Assembly (NCBI RefSeq): GCF_015477355.1
Contig: NZ_JADLRJ010000010.1
Span: 186,001-250,000 of the forward strand
Direction: 5' to 3'
Length of the DNA: 64,000 nt
From: Nocardia blacklockiae
GTDB taxonomy: Bacteria; Actinomycetota; Actinomycetes; Mycobacteriales; Mycobacteriaceae
Shown: positions 1 to 10,968 of the stretch, in pieces
Position numbering within the stretch: the stretch's first letter is position 1
Layout: every line of letters starts with the position of its first letter
Notes under the pieces: model-generated
What the model saw: the letters and a program-made list of their open reading frames with translations, nothing else
What the model was told of the DNA's origin: nothing
Databases searched by the model: none
Translations under genes and position numbers: made by a program

Positions 1-579
1 AGCGGCGAGCTGAGCAAGGCGACCGATGCCGATCTCGCGGCACTGACCGATCGGGGCGTGCGGGTCGACGCCGATCTGCGCACGACTTTCGAGCGGGCGC
101 TCGCCCCGGATCGCGTCCCCGCCGGCGCCACCCAGCAGGTCGTGGACGTGATCGGCCAGGCTCCGCCGCAGGTCCTCGCCACCACCTTGACCGCCGGGCC
201 GGATCTGTACCGCGCCTTCATCACCGCGCCCGGCGCGAACGAGGCCTTCGCGACGGTGCTGCACGACATCCTCGACACCCGCGACGGCGCGGTGCTGTTC
301 CACTGCACGGCCGGCAAGGACCGCACCGGCTGGACCGCCGCGGTGCTGCTGACCCTGCTCGGGGTGGACCGCGACACGGTGAACTACGACTATCTGCTGT
401 CGAACTACTACCGCGACGCCGCGCCGAACGACTCGCTCAACGGTGTGGTGCTGCCCGCCCTCGACGCCGCCTTCGACCAGGCAGACCTGAGCTACGGCAG
501 TTTCGACGCCTACGTGCGCGAGGGCCTGAAGCTCACCGACGACGACATCGCCGCGCTGCGGGCGAAACTGCTGTCCTGA
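1..579 (+). CDS. Tyrosine/lipid phosphatase, PtpB-like (5' end missing)
   Basis: This is the C-terminal part of a protein phosphatase. The reading frame is open from base 1, so the true start lies upstream of the window. The P-loop HCTAGKDRTGW (bases about 300-335) matches the HCxxGKDRT active site of the M. tuberculosis MptpB family, with Cys as nucleophile and Arg as phosphate-binding residue. The preceding text (ADLAAL.., GVRVDADLRT) fits the family's N-terminal region. MptpB-type enzymes dephosphorylate phosphotyrosine and phosphoinositides, and in pathogens are secreted into host cells; whether this one is secreted cannot be judged without the N-terminus. It ends in TGA, 43 bases before a WhiB7-like promoter for the next gene, so the two are probably separate units. 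Family call confident, substrate not. Confidence 0.85.
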   Translation, partial: SGELSKATDADLAALTDRGVRVDADLRTTFERALAPDRVPAGATQQVVDVIGQAPPQVLATTLTAGPDLYRAFITAPGANEAFATVLHDILDTRDGAVLFHCTAGKDRTGWTAAVLLTLLGVDRDTVNYDYLLSNYYRDAAPNDSLNGVVLPALDAAFDQADLSYGSFDAYVREGLKLTDDDIAALRAKLLS

Positions 580-613
580 GAAGGGCTTCGCGACCGCCCG
601 CGCGGCCGCCGCG

Positions 614-651
614 TAAAACTTCTTGACGCGTCCCGGATCCGCGGCTACCTT
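614..651 (+). promoter_or_regulatory. WhiB7-like promoter for the ABC-F gene
   Basis: A -35 element TTGACG (623-628) and a -10-like TACCTT (646-651) are 17 bases apart. An AT-rich tract AAAACTTC lies directly against the -35, which is the arrangement of WhiB7-dependent promoters of antibiotic-resistance genes in actinobacteria. The predicted start of transcription is near 658, leaving a leader of about 150 bases before the ABC-F start. WhiB7 control is inferred from this layout and from the gene controlled. Confidence 0.5.
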
Positions 652-661
652 TGTCCGCGGT

Positions 662-688
662 ATGGGAACTTTGTTGATCCTTCTGTAG
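662..688 (+). CDS. Leader peptide of 8 residues ahead of the ABC-F gene
   Basis: ATG GGA ACT TTG TTG ATC CTT CTG TAG encodes MGTLLILL. The ATG lies only about four bases after the predicted transcription start, so it would be translated nearly leaderless. Short leader peptides ahead of ABC-F and macrolide-resistance genes commonly sense drug-stalled ribosomes and release a terminator or sequestered start. I could not assign a convincing terminator and anti-terminator in 689-800, so the mechanism is inference. Confidence 0.4.
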   Translation: MGTLLILL

Positions 689-810
689 TCGAAACCGGCG
701 CGTAGAGCCTCGCTCCGCGTCGAATCCCCGCTAGGCACAACCTTTCACGGTGTCCTCTGCTGCGCGGGTTCCATCGACATCCGGCCGTGCCGGAAGACAG
801 GAGGATTCGT

Positions 811-2438
<1,628 letters not shown>

Positions 2439-2463
<25 letters not shown>

Positions 2464-2975
2464 TCGTCGCAGACGTGCGCGCCGACCGCGGTGGTCTTCG
2501 TGCCGACCGTGCGGAACCCGTGCTTGGCGTAGAAGCGCTGCGCGCGCTCGTTGCCCTGGTTGACGCCCAGCCACACGCCGGCGTAACCACCGCGCCGGGC
2601 GTCGTCGACGGCCGCCCGCATCAGGGCCGTCGACACCCCGGCGCCGTGGTGGTCGGGCAGCACGTACAGCTTGCTGATCTCGAGTGCCGGGTCGGCCAGG
2701 GCGGCAGCCACTTCGGGATCGGCGGGCGGGCTCGCGACCAGCATCGCGTACCCGACGATGTCGCCGCCGGCCACCGCCTTGAGCACGGTGCGATCGGGAT
2801 CGGTGAGGTAGTCGCCGAAACGTTCGCCCGACAGTATCCGGGCGATGAACGTGTCGACGTCCTCGGGCGCCAGCTCGGGCGGACAGGCCAGGGGAAAGGT
2901 CGCTGCCGCAACGTCACTGAGTGCCTCGGCGTCCCACAGTCCGGCCCGGTCGACGATGACTGGGATGTCGCTCAT
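2439..2975 (-). CDS. GNAT family N-acetyltransferase
   Basis: A protein of 178 residues with a GNAT fold. The acetyl-CoA binding region reads KLYVLPDHHGAGVSTALM (the Q/RxxGxG/A loop, here HHGAGV), followed by GVWLGVNQGNERAQRFYAKHGF, the usual motif B. Such enzymes acetylate small amines or protein N-termini, and the acceptor is not predictable. The start overlaps the stop of the upstream MFS gene (ATGA at 2972-2975), so the two are translationally coupled and may act on one compound: export plus acetylation. The stop lies inside the 3' end of the convergent ABC-F gene. Confidence 0.88.
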
Positions 2976-4195
2976 TCCTCCAGTACAGCACGGCCGGGGG
3001 CGGGCGCTGACGGTTTGCCCGCCGAGGGGTGCGGCTGGAAGTACCGCGCCGACGCGATCAGCGCCAGCCCGAACGCCACCGGCAGCAGATACGCGATCCG
3101 GCGATCGGTCGCGTCGGCGACGCCGCCCACCACGCCGCCGCCGACCAGCGTGCCCACGTAGTTGAACAGATTGAGCCGGGCGATCAGCGCGTCGAGCCCG
3201 CGGCCGCCGGTGAGCCGCCCGGCCTCGCTGAAACACAGCGGCGCGATCACCGGCAGGCCGATACCGGCGACGAGGAAGCCCGCGATCGCCACGGCCGGTC
3301 CGGGCGCCGCCACGACCAGCGCCAGCCCCAGCGTGCCGATCGTCGCCGCCACCCGGACCACCGCGCGCGGGCCGAACCGGCGTACCCACAGGTCACCGGT
3401 GAGCCGGCCCGCCAGCGACGCGCCCTGGTAGGCGGCCAGCGCCAGTGCCGCGGTCGCCGAGGAGGATTTCAAGTCGTCGCGCAGATACAGGGCCGACCAG
3501 TTGCCGACGGCCAGATCGACGGCGAACACCAGCGCCATCGCGACCCCGATCGCGAGATAGGCACGCAGCGGGACGGATTCGGCGGCGGCGGCCTCCTCGG
3601 GCTCGGCCTCCGCCTGCCGCGTGCCCAGCAGCCGCGGCCCGAACGCCAGGCCACCGGCCAGCACCAGCGCGGCGGCGCTCAGCACCGCGACGGGCAACGA
3701 CACGTCCAGCGCCTCGCAGCCGGAGACGAACAGCGCGCCGAGGATCGCGCCCGCGCTCCACGCCGCGTAGAACGACGACAGCACGACCTTGCCGTACCCG
3801 TGCTGAATGAACACCGCCTGCATGTTCGTGCTCGCGTCGACCAGGCCCACCGCGACCCCGTACCCGGCCAGCGCGACGAACAGCACCGCCAGCTGCGGCG
3901 CCACCGCGATGCCCGCGCCCGTCAACCCGATCAGCGCGAGCCCGGCGCGCAGCGCGGTCCGGCTGGACCAGCGCAGCGCCAGCCGCTCGGCCAGCACGCT
4001 GCCCGCCGCCGCCAGCACCGAGATCAGCACCGTCGCGAGCAGGATCTCGGTGTCGTCGAGGCCGAATCGGTCGCGCTGCTGGGGTAGTTCGGTGAGGACG
4101 ACCGCCAGGAAGAAACCTTGCAATCCGAAGGCCACCGCGTTGGCCGTCCGCGCGGCCCGCACACTCGATACAGGAGTGTATCCGCCGGTGTCCAT
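2972..4195 (-). CDS. MFS transporter
   Basis: A protein of 407 residues with about 12 predicted membrane helices in the sequence (for example VAFGLQGFFLAVVLTEL, VLFVALAGYGVAVGLVDAS, AIAGFLVAGIGLPVIAPL). The DASTNMQAVFIQ and GxGxPVIAPLCF segments resemble the fucose/sugar-type MFS proteins of actinobacteria. No substrate can be read. It is the first gene of a two-gene unit with the GNAT gene, with a four-base overlap. The ATG at 4195 opens into a 263-base divergent region shared with the next plus-strand gene. Confidence 0.85.
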   Translation of the reverse strand: MDTGGYTPVSSVRAARTANAVAFGLQGFFLAVVLTELPQQRDRFGLDDTEILLATVLISVLAAAGSVLAERLALRWSSRTALRAGLALIGLTGAGIAVAPQLAVLFVALAGYGVAVGLVDASTNMQAVFIQHGYGKVVLSSFYAAWSAGAILGALFVSGCEALDVSLPVAVLSAAALVLAGGLAFGPRLLGTRQAEAEPEEAAAAESVPLRAYLAIGVAMALVFAVDLAVGNWSALYLRDDLKSSSATAALALAAYQGASLAGRLTGDLWVRRFGPRAVVRVAATIGTLGLALVVAAPGPAVAIAGFLVAGIGLPVIAPLCFSEAGRLTGGRGLDALIARLNLFNYVGTLVGGGVVGGVADATDRRIAYLLPVAFGLALIASARYFQPHPSAGKPSAPAPGRAVLEE

Positions 4196-4458
4196 GGGCG
4201 AAGCTTAGCGGCCGTGCGAAGACCGCGCAGCCGACGGACCGGATGTCCGGAAAGTGCCAACGGCCCCTTGGTGAATTGTGCTAAATACCTGTCGAATTCG
4301 CACGTAACGATGGGTGGTGCGGTCCGATGATCACGCTGGGCTCCCGGTTGGGTAACGAAAATAGTCACGATCGTGTGAAGGGGCCCGGCCGGTGCGGCAA
4401 TCTGGAAGGAGCGGGTCGACTTGGGCTCGCTGGGTGTAGTGGCAGGGGAAGTGGTCGC

Positions 4459-5403
4459 GTGGACACGAGGGAACTGAGCGAAAGCGAACGCGGGCATACG
4501 GCGGTGCTGTCTCCTGCGGAATCGGCGAATCTACCGGTGGTGGAACCGAATCCGCGCGGACATCAGACGGGGGAGCGGTGCCGCGAGGCCGGCTGCGGCA
4601 ACTGTCACTGGGATGTGCAGCGACTGAAATACTGGCTGCGCGGGCGGCTGCTCGCGTCGGGCGCCGACGACGCCGAGGTGGACAAGGCGCTGGGTGCGCA
4701 GACCCCGTCGGTGCTGTGGCGGCGCGGCAACCGGCTGTGCGCGATCGAGGTGCGCAGCGCGCCGGTGTCGCTGGCGCACGCGGCCGAGCGCACGGCCCGG
4801 CTGCGGGCGGTGGGGTGCGGCGAGGTGCTGTGGTTGTGCCCGCCCGGGTACTGGGTGGGGCAGGTGCCGGCGTTGGGTGTGGACGATTTCGCGCCGGAGG
4901 GGTGTGATTACCGGGTGGTCTCGGGTCTGGTCGAGCCGGGAGCGTCCGGAGTGGTGGTGCCGCGGGAGAAACCCTGGGCCGTCCGGGAATTCATCGAGCA
5001 GTGGGTGTCCGGAGGACTGGCCTGGGGATACCGCGACGAGACCACGGGAGGATGGGCGACAGTGGCCGACTGGGAGCAGCACACGCGGGCACAGGCCCTC
5101 GTCATCGCGCAGCAGCGCCAGGAACTGATGAATCAGCGCACCGCGCTCGCCCTGGCGCGCAAGGCGACTCGCGACAAGGCCAAGCAGGTGCACAAACTCA
5201 TGCACCGCCTCGAACGCGCGGAGGAGACCGCCGACGAACTCGACGCCACCCGCCGCCGCCTCGTCGACCACAACCGCGTCGACGCCACCCTGCGCGTCAC
5301 CATCGCCAAACAACGCGAGGCCCTGCTGCACTGGCAACTCATCACCTGCTTCGCCATGCTGGTGATCGTCACCTTCATCGCAGCGGGGTTGATGCTCCAC
5401 TGA
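4459..5403 (+). CDS. Conserved hypothetical: nuclease-like fold, coiled coil, C-terminal anchor
   Basis: About 314 residues from the GTG at 4459, which has AGGGGAA eight bases upstream; an ATG at 4327 is also in frame but gives an unlikely Gly/Arg-rich leader. Residues about 40-150 hold a CxxxxCGNCHWDVQRLKYWL segment and then SVLWRRGNRLCAIEVRSAP, which resembles the core of CoiA/restriction-like folds; the E-x-R is suggestive only, because no catalytic Asp/Lys set is clear. Residues about 210-290 are a long charged coiled coil, and the last 20 residues are one hydrophobic helix, so the protein is probably tail-anchored with its bulk in the cytoplasm. I do not recognise a function. It stands alone, between a divergent MFS gene and a convergent P-type ATPase. 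Confidence 0.6.
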   Translation: MDTRELSESERGHTAVLSPAESANLPVVEPNPRGHQTGERCREAGCGNCHWDVQRLKYWLRGRLLASGADDAEVDKALGAQTPSVLWRRGNRLCAIEVRSAPVSLAHAAERTARLRAVGCGEVLWLCPPGYWVGQVPALGVDDFAPEGCDYRVVSGLVEPGASGVVVPREKPWAVREFIEQWVSGGLAWGYRDETTGGWATVADWEQHTRAQALVIAQQRQELMNQRTALALARKATRDKAKQVHKLMHRLERAEETADELDATRRRLVDHNRVDATLRVTIAKQREALLHWQLITCFAMLVIVTFIAAGLMLH

Positions 5404-5424
5404 GACGAGGTGGGGAATGTGGGT

Positions 5425-5445
5425 CCCGGCCAAAAGAGTGCCGGG
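5425..5445. terminator. Weak stem-loop between convergent genes
   Basis: CCCGGC (5425-5430), a nine-base loop, then GCCGGG (5440-5445). It lies in the 73-base gap between two convergent genes, so it could serve both strands. There is no T-run on either side. Confidence 0.35.
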
Positions 5446-5476
5446 GATGACGGGGTGAGGTGTGTTGGGTCCGCGC

Positions 5477-8400
5477 CTACGTCAGCACGCGCCCCGCTAC
5501 GACCGCACCCGCTGTGCCGAGGGCCGTGCTCCCGGCGACGATCGACCATCCCACCGGCCCGAGCGGCACGCAGCCGAAGAAGCGGTTCACGCCCGGGGTC
5601 ATGATGACTCCGGCGAGCAGCATCCAGCTGCCCGCGACCGTCGTCCACACCAGTGGGCTGCGGTGGCCGATCACCAGGGTCTGGCCGAGCTGGGTGCCGA
5701 TGAGGGCGGCCAGCGCCATGGTCTCGGCGCGGCGGGGGCGGCCGGTCGCGCGGCCCAGCAGCCACGCCGTGCCCGCGCCGAGGGCCGTGCACCCGCCGCG
5801 CACCGCGACCGCGCGCAGGAACGCGCCGCCCAGATCGGCCTGCTCGGCCAGGACGGGCGCGCCGGAGTCGGTCGTCTCCGCACGCCCGCGTGAGAGCGCC
5901 ACCGCCATCGCGGGACCTAGGTCGGTGAGCAGGTTCACCACCAGGAACTGCCGGGTTCCGATGGGCGCCTGTCCGGACAGCAGCGTGCCCAGCACGGTGA
6001 AGGTCACTTCGCCCGCGTTGCCGCCGACCAGTACACCGATCGCGTCGCGCACCCGCTGCCACATGCTGCGTCCCTCGGCGAGCGCTTGCAGCAGCACCGA
6101 CGGGTCGACGCCGTCGTCGGAGCGGGTGAGGATCAGGTCGGCGGCCTCGCGCGCGGCCACCGAGCCGCGTGCCGCCAAGCCGATGCCCACGTCGGCGGTG
6201 CGGATCGCGGCGGCGTCGTTGCTGCCGTCGCCGACCATCGCCACGGTGTGCCGGTGCCGTTGCAGCGCCGACACGATGCGCACCTTGTGTTCCGGTGAGA
6301 CGCGGGCGAAGACGGTGGCGCGTTCGATCAGCTCGGCGCGGCCGTCCTCGTCCAGTGCGTCGAGATCGGCGCCGGTGGCCACGGTCTCGGCGGGAATGCC
6401 GAGCTGGTCGGCGACCGCGCGGGCGGTCACGGGGTGGTCGCCGGTGATCATGCGGATGCCGATGTCGTTGCGTGCCAGCTCGCTGATCAGTTCGCGGGTC
6501 TGGGGACGGGGGTGGTCGGCGATGCCGACGAAGCCGAGCAGGGTGAGGTGTTCGATCTCGCCGTCGACGTCGTCGGGGGCGGCGGGAAAGTCACGGCGGG
6601 CCACCAGCAGTACCCGCAGACCCTGTTCGGCCAGCCGCTGCACGGCGGCCTCCGCGTCGGCGCGCGCGTCGTCGGTGAACGCCGAAACGCGGTGGCCGCC
6701 TTGGCCGTCGGCGCGCAGCACCTGGTCGCAGCGCGGCAGCAGCACCTCCGGCGCGCCCTTCACCGCCAGCCGGATGTGATGGGCGGTGTGGCCGACGGCG
6801 GCCGCGTAGCCGCGGAAGCTCTCGAACGGCACCTCCTCGATCGGGTCCCACTCGTGCGCGGCGCGCACGCCCAGCCGGGCGTCGGCGGCCTCCACCACCG
6901 CGCGGTCGGTGGCGTGCACCGGCGGCCCGTCGCTGCCGCCGGGACAGGCTCGGGCGGCCGCGCGCAGCAGTCGGCGGGATTGCGCCGAATCGACGAATTG
7001 TTCAGCGTCCCAATGCTCGTCGAGGTCGGCGAGAGCGACGACCTGCAAGCGGCCGTCGGTGAGCGTCCCCGTCTTGTCGAAACAGACGGTGTCGACGCGG
7101 CCGAGGGCGTCGATGGTGCGGCTGCTGCGCACCAGCACGCCGTGCCGGGACAGCCGGCGGGTGGCGGCGAGCTGCGCGACGGTGGACACCAGCGGCAGCC
7201 CCTCCGGGACGGCCGCGACCGCCACCGCCAGCCCGTCGGCCAGCGCGGGACGCAGCGGCAGCCCGCGCAGGAAACTCGTTGCGGTGACGGCACTTCCGCC
7301 GCCGAGGGTGAACGGCAGCACGCGCGCGGTGAGGGTGCGCAGATGCGCCTGGACGCCACCGGCAGGCGGCGGTCCCGCGGCGGCGAGCGCGCGCCCGGCC
7401 TCGGTGCTGTCGCCCACGGCGACGACCACCGCGCGGGCGGTCCCGCTGACGACCACGCCGCCCTCGAACACCATGCAGGACCGATCGGCGAGCGCCGCAC
7501 CGGGTGTCGCGGCGGTCTGCTTCTCGACCGTCACCGATTCGCCGGTCAGGCCCGACTCGTCCAGCTCCAGGCCGTCGGTCTCCAGCAGGCGGGCGTCGGC
7601 GGGCACCACCTCGCCGGTGCGGAGGGCGATGATGTCGCCGGGGCACAGATCGTCTGCGGCGGTGGCGATTTCGCCGTCGTCGGTGATGCGGCGGGCCTGT
7701 AGCCGTTCGCCCAGCAGCATCCGGTGCAGCGACAGCTGGGCGCGGCGACGCTGCAACGCCGAGACCGCGGCGTTGAGCCCGAGCACGGAACCCACCAGCA
7801 CGGCGTCGGTGGGGGAGCCGAGCAGCGCCGCCGCGACCGCGCCCACCGCCAGCAGCGGGGTCATCGGGTCGGCGAGTTCGCGGCGCATCTGCCGGGCCAG
7901 GTCGACGACGGTCGCGGTGGGCCCGGCGAAGCGCTCGCCCAGCCGCGCCACCGCGGCGTTGAGGAGCGGCGGCGGGGGTGACGGCCGCCGGTCCGGCGCG
8001 GGGAGGCGGCCGAGCACCTCGTCCGGTTCCAGTGCGTGCCAGGGCACCAGCGCGATGCGCGCGGGCGCCGGCGCGGTCGCGGCGCTGCGCCCGCTGCGCA
8101 GGCCGCCCAGCAGACCCAGCAGGGTCGCCGCGGCGATCGGGGTGGTGGCGCGGGCGGGCCGGGAACGCGCGGGGCCGGAGGCCAGCAGCAGTCCGCTGAG
8201 GGTGGCCGCCGACAAGGTCAGGACGCGTCCGCGCTCGCTGACCTTCCGCGCGGTGCCGACCGCGGCGAGAATTTGTCCGGCACAAGCGAGATCGGGGCAC
8301 ACCGCGTCGGCCTGCCACGGGATCACCGTCGCCCCGTCGGGTCCCCGGGTCACCACGCCGATGCCCAGATCCGCCGCACTCAACGCCCGGCGCACCCGTC

Positions 8401-10174
8401 CGCTGACCACCGCGACCACGTGCCCCTGCCGCTGCAACCGCCGCACCAGCTCCGCGTAGGACTCCGTCGCCGCGACGAATTCGTCCGCGCTGCGCCGCAA
8501 TTCGCCGGTGTCCTCACCTCCGACCAGCACCACCCGCAGCCCCGCCCGCCGGGCGCAGGACAGCAGCCCGACAGCATCCGGATGCGGTTCCCGCCCGACC
8601 AGCACGCGCCCGACCGCCCGCCCACGCTCGTAGAGCACGCACCAGTGCGGATCACCGGGGTCCACCTCGCTGGGCGATGAAACCTGCTGTGCTGCAGGTT
8701 CTTCCACGTCTCGGCCGGTTCCGGAGATCGCGGAGTCGGACGCGGTGGCCGATGACCGAGCGTTGCCCGGCTCCGCTGTGGTGGGAGTGACGCCCGCTGC
8801 GGCCGGTGGCCGTGCACTGGGTTCGTTCAGAGATCCGTGCGCGTGCTCCTCCCCGGCTGCCGCCGGTTCCACCGTCAGGCGGAGGTCGCGGCGGCGGTGG
8901 CCGGGCGGTGGCGGGATGGGGAGTTCGGAATCCTCGTGGGGGAGAAGGCGTTGGGCGGCGTTCCAGACCTGCTCGGTCGGCCAGTCGCGGTCGGTGGATT
9001 CGGCGGCCAGCACCACCGGGCGGGCGCCGCGCAGGATGCGGTGGTCGACGATCACGGCGGAGGCGCGGTCCAGTCGCCGCCACAGCTGGGAATCGAGGGT
9101 CAGCACGCCGCGGGCGGACATGCTGGTGGCCAGGACGGCCGCGAAGGATTCCCGCCCGGCGCGGGCGGCCTTGGGCACGCCCGAGACCACCGCGTCGGCG
9201 GCGTCGCCGATGCCGCGCCCGCCGGCCAGCGTCGCGGCGGCGGCGAGGGTCGAGGTGCCGCCCACCTCGTCGGCGACGCGCTCGATCGGCCCGCGCGGCC
9301 GCTGCGCCGGACGGGGTTGCGGCGCACGGTATTCCACCATGTCGGGCTGATCGGACTCGGCGATCATGCCTTCCCACCGCCGCCACTGCGCGAAGCGCGC
9401 GGCCGCCTCGACCAGCCGTGCCGTGCGCAGCGTGGCGTCGGCGAGGAGCCCGGCGGCCTCCCCGTCCAGGGCCTGGCCGACGGCATTGGCGACCGTGATC
9501 ACGGCCTCCGTGCGGTGTCGGCCCAGCTGCGCCTCGAGCAGCCCGCGCAGCCGCGGCTGCCCGTCCACGATCGCCACCGCGGCCCGGAACATCTGGGCGG
9601 GCGCGGGCGTGGGCAGCACCCGGCCCGTCAGCGCCGCACCCAGGCCGACGACGTCACCGGCCAATTGCAGCGCGGAGGTCAGCACCGGCTCGCGATCGGA
9701 CGGGTGCTCCTGCGTCCGGCTCCACGAGCGGGTGTCGGTGCCCGCGCGCGTCTCGACGCGCTCGAGGATCGACTCCACCCGTTCCGGCGACACGCGCGCG
9801 GGATCGGCGGCGACGGTCACCCGGCCGGTCGCGGCGTTGATCCGGATCCGATCGACGCCCGGGACCTGCTCGAAGTGGCGGCGAAGCTGATGACCGACCT
9901 CGGGACCGCGGCTGGTGCGCAACCCGCGCACCTCGGCGTGAACGCGGTCGCCGTGCACGACGACGCGGCGTTGCCTGCGCAGCCGCCGCGGATCCACCAG
10001 CGCGCCGACCTCCCGGCCGACACCGTCGGCGAACTCTCTGGCCGCGGCCCCGAGCTGCGGATCGACCAGTCGCGCCGCCATTCCCATCGGCCGGCCCATC
10101 AGGCCCAGCGTCGCCCCGGTGACGGCCAGCGGCACCCGCACCGGCGCCGTCACGAGCCCGCGCAGCGACCCCAT
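5477..10174 (-). CDS. Giant P-type cation ATPase, CtpH/CtpI-like
   Basis: A protein of 1,565 residues, close to the unusual size of mycobacterial CtpI and CtpH. The N-terminal half carries a degenerate HMA-like segment (RIRINAATGRVTVAADPARV, about residues 105-125) and long Ala/Arg-rich stretches with a proline-rich linker. The C-terminal half is a full P-type ATPase: a LTGESVTVEK-type actuator loop, PEGLPL in the ion-binding helix, the phosphorylation site CFDKTGTLTDG (about residue 1030), MITGDHPVTA, and the hinge GDGSNDAAAIRTADVGIG. PEGLPL is typical of P2-type (Ca/Mn-like) pumps. The ATG at 10174 overlaps the TGA of the upstream gene. Open frame continues upstream but runs through another gene in a different frame, so it is not used. 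Cation unproven. Confidence 0.88.
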   Translation of the reverse strand: MGSLRGLVTAPVRVPLAVTGATLGLMGRPMGMAARLVDPQLGAAAREFADGVGREVGALVDPRRLRRQRRVVVHGDRVHAEVRGLRTSRGPEVGHQLRRHFEQVPGVDRIRINAATGRVTVAADPARVSPERVESILERVETRAGTDTRSWSRTQEHPSDREPVLTSALQLAGDVVGLGAALTGRVLPTPAPAQMFRAAVAIVDGQPRLRGLLEAQLGRHRTEAVITVANAVGQALDGEAAGLLADATLRTARLVEAAARFAQWRRWEGMIAESDQPDMVEYRAPQPRPAQRPRGPIERVADEVGGTSTLAAAATLAGGRGIGDAADAVVSGVPKAARAGRESFAAVLATSMSARGVLTLDSQLWRRLDRASAVIVDHRILRGARPVVLAAESTDRDWPTEQVWNAAQRLLPHEDSELPIPPPPGHRRRDLRLTVEPAAAGEEHAHGSLNEPSARPPAAAGVTPTTAEPGNARSSATASDSAISGTGRDVEEPAAQQVSSPSEVDPGDPHWCVLYERGRAVGRVLVGREPHPDAVGLLSCARRAGLRVVLVGGEDTGELRRSADEFVAATESYAELVRRLQRQGHVVAVVSGRVRRALSAADLGIGVVTRGPDGATVIPWQADAVCPDLACAGQILAAVGTARKVSERGRVLTLSAATLSGLLLASGPARSRPARATTPIAAATLLGLLGGLRSGRSAATAPAPARIALVPWHALEPDEVLGRLPAPDRRPSPPPPLLNAAVARLGERFAGPTATVVDLARQMRRELADPMTPLLAVGAVAAALLGSPTDAVLVGSVLGLNAAVSALQRRRAQLSLHRMLLGERLQARRITDDGEIATAADDLCPGDIIALRTGEVVPADARLLETDGLELDESGLTGESVTVEKQTAATPGAALADRSCMVFEGGVVVSGTARAVVVAVGDSTEAGRALAAAGPPPAGGVQAHLRTLTARVLPFTLGGGSAVTATSFLRGLPLRPALADGLAVAVAAVPEGLPLVSTVAQLAATRRLSRHGVLVRSSRTIDALGRVDTVCFDKTGTLTDGRLQVVALADLDEHWDAEQFVDSAQSRRLLRAAARACPGGSDGPPVHATDRAVVEAADARLGVRAAHEWDPIEEVPFESFRGYAAAVGHTAHHIRLAVKGAPEVLLPRCDQVLRADGQGGHRVSAFTDDARADAEAAVQRLAEQGLRVLLVARRDFPAAPDDVDGEIEHLTLLGFVGIADHPRPQTRELISELARNDIGIRMITGDHPVTARAVADQLGIPAETVATGADLDALDEDGRAELIERATVFARVSPEHKVRIVSALQRHRHTVAMVGDGSNDAAAIRTADVGIGLAARGSVAAREAADLILTRSDDGVDPSVLLQALAEGRSMWQRVRDAIGVLVGGNAGEVTFTVLGTLLSGQAPIGTRQFLVVNLLTDLGPAMAVALSRGRAETTDSGAPVLAEQADLGGAFLRAVAVRGGCTALGAGTAWLLGRATGRPRRAETMALAALIGTQLGQTLVIGHRSPLVWTTVAGSWMLLAGVIMTPGVNRFFGCVPLGPVGWSIVAGSTALGTAGAVVAGRVLT

Positions 10175-10866
10175 CACCGCGCGTCGGCCGCCGACCGGCG
10201 ACCCGTCGTCCGAGACCCCGTTCCTTTTCGTGTGCCGGTTGTCGAGCTGGATCGCACTTCCTCCTGTGTGCTCTGTTGCTTCTTCGCGGTCGAGGTGCTT
10301 CGTCGGCTGGTTGTGCGGGGAGTGGTTTGCGAGCCTCGTCGGCCGTCCGTGCTCGAGGCACTTCGCTGGGCGGTTGTGTGGGAAGCGGTTTGCGAACCCC
10401 GCCCACTGCCTTTGTTCGAGGCGGAACTCTTCCGACTGCTCGAATTCGACATCGGCTGCTTCGTCCGGGCCTTGCCGGAGGGGCTGTCTTCTGGCGTGAT
10501 GGAGGGCTTTTCGGCTGCGGAGGTGGTCTCGCCCTCGTCTCCGGTCTTGGCGACTGGCCGGGAGTGGGCGGGGGCATCTTGCGACTGCCCGGCCCGGCGC
10601 AACAGGTATGCGGCACCCGCGACCCCGCCTGCCGCGAGGGCAACCGGCCACTCGACCAGTCCCGTCAGGCCCGCCGCGGCGACGCCGAGCCCCGTTGCGG
10701 TCGGTGTGTCGATGTGGCCGCGGGCTCCGCGCACCGCGCCCTCGACGGTTCCGCGCGTGGCTCCGGTGACGGCGCCCAGGGCGGCTCCGCCCGTGGCCTC
10801 GGCGGCCCGCACGGCGGTCGACGCCGTGGCTCTCGCGATCTTCCATGTTCCCGATGCGATGCTCAT
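10174..10866 (-). CDS. Small membrane-associated protein with basic disordered tail
   Basis: About 230 residues, start MSIASGTWKIARATAS. The first ~95 residues are Gly/Ala-rich with two hydrophobic stretches (GVAAAGLTGLVEWPVALAA and GGVAGAAYLL). The remainder is a Ser/Thr/Lys/Arg-rich low-complexity tail, probably disordered. It is coupled to the giant P-type ATPase by an ATGA overlap. In M. tuberculosis a small transmembrane protein (Rv0426c) sits next to ctpH in the same way, so an accessory or regulatory role for the pump is plausible. The function itself is not known to me. Confidence 0.75.
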   Translation of the reverse strand: MSIASGTWKIARATASTAVRAAEATGGAALGAVTGATRGTVEGAVRGARGHIDTPTATGLGVAAAGLTGLVEWPVALAAGGVAGAAYLLRRAGQSQDAPAHSRPVAKTGDEGETTSAAEKPSITPEDSPSGKARTKQPMSNSSSRKSSASNKGSGRGSQTASHTTAQRSASSTDGRRGSQTTPRTTSRRSTSTAKKQQSTQEEVRSSSTTGTRKGTGSRTTGRRSAADAR

Positions 10867-10968
10867 GACATATTCCCCGGTTCGGACGATGGCGTTGTGC
10901 TTCGTCCTGCCCCGAAGCGGGCGAGGCAAACATCGAGCGGGTACGGCCGCTAGGGTGCGGGGACGGGG

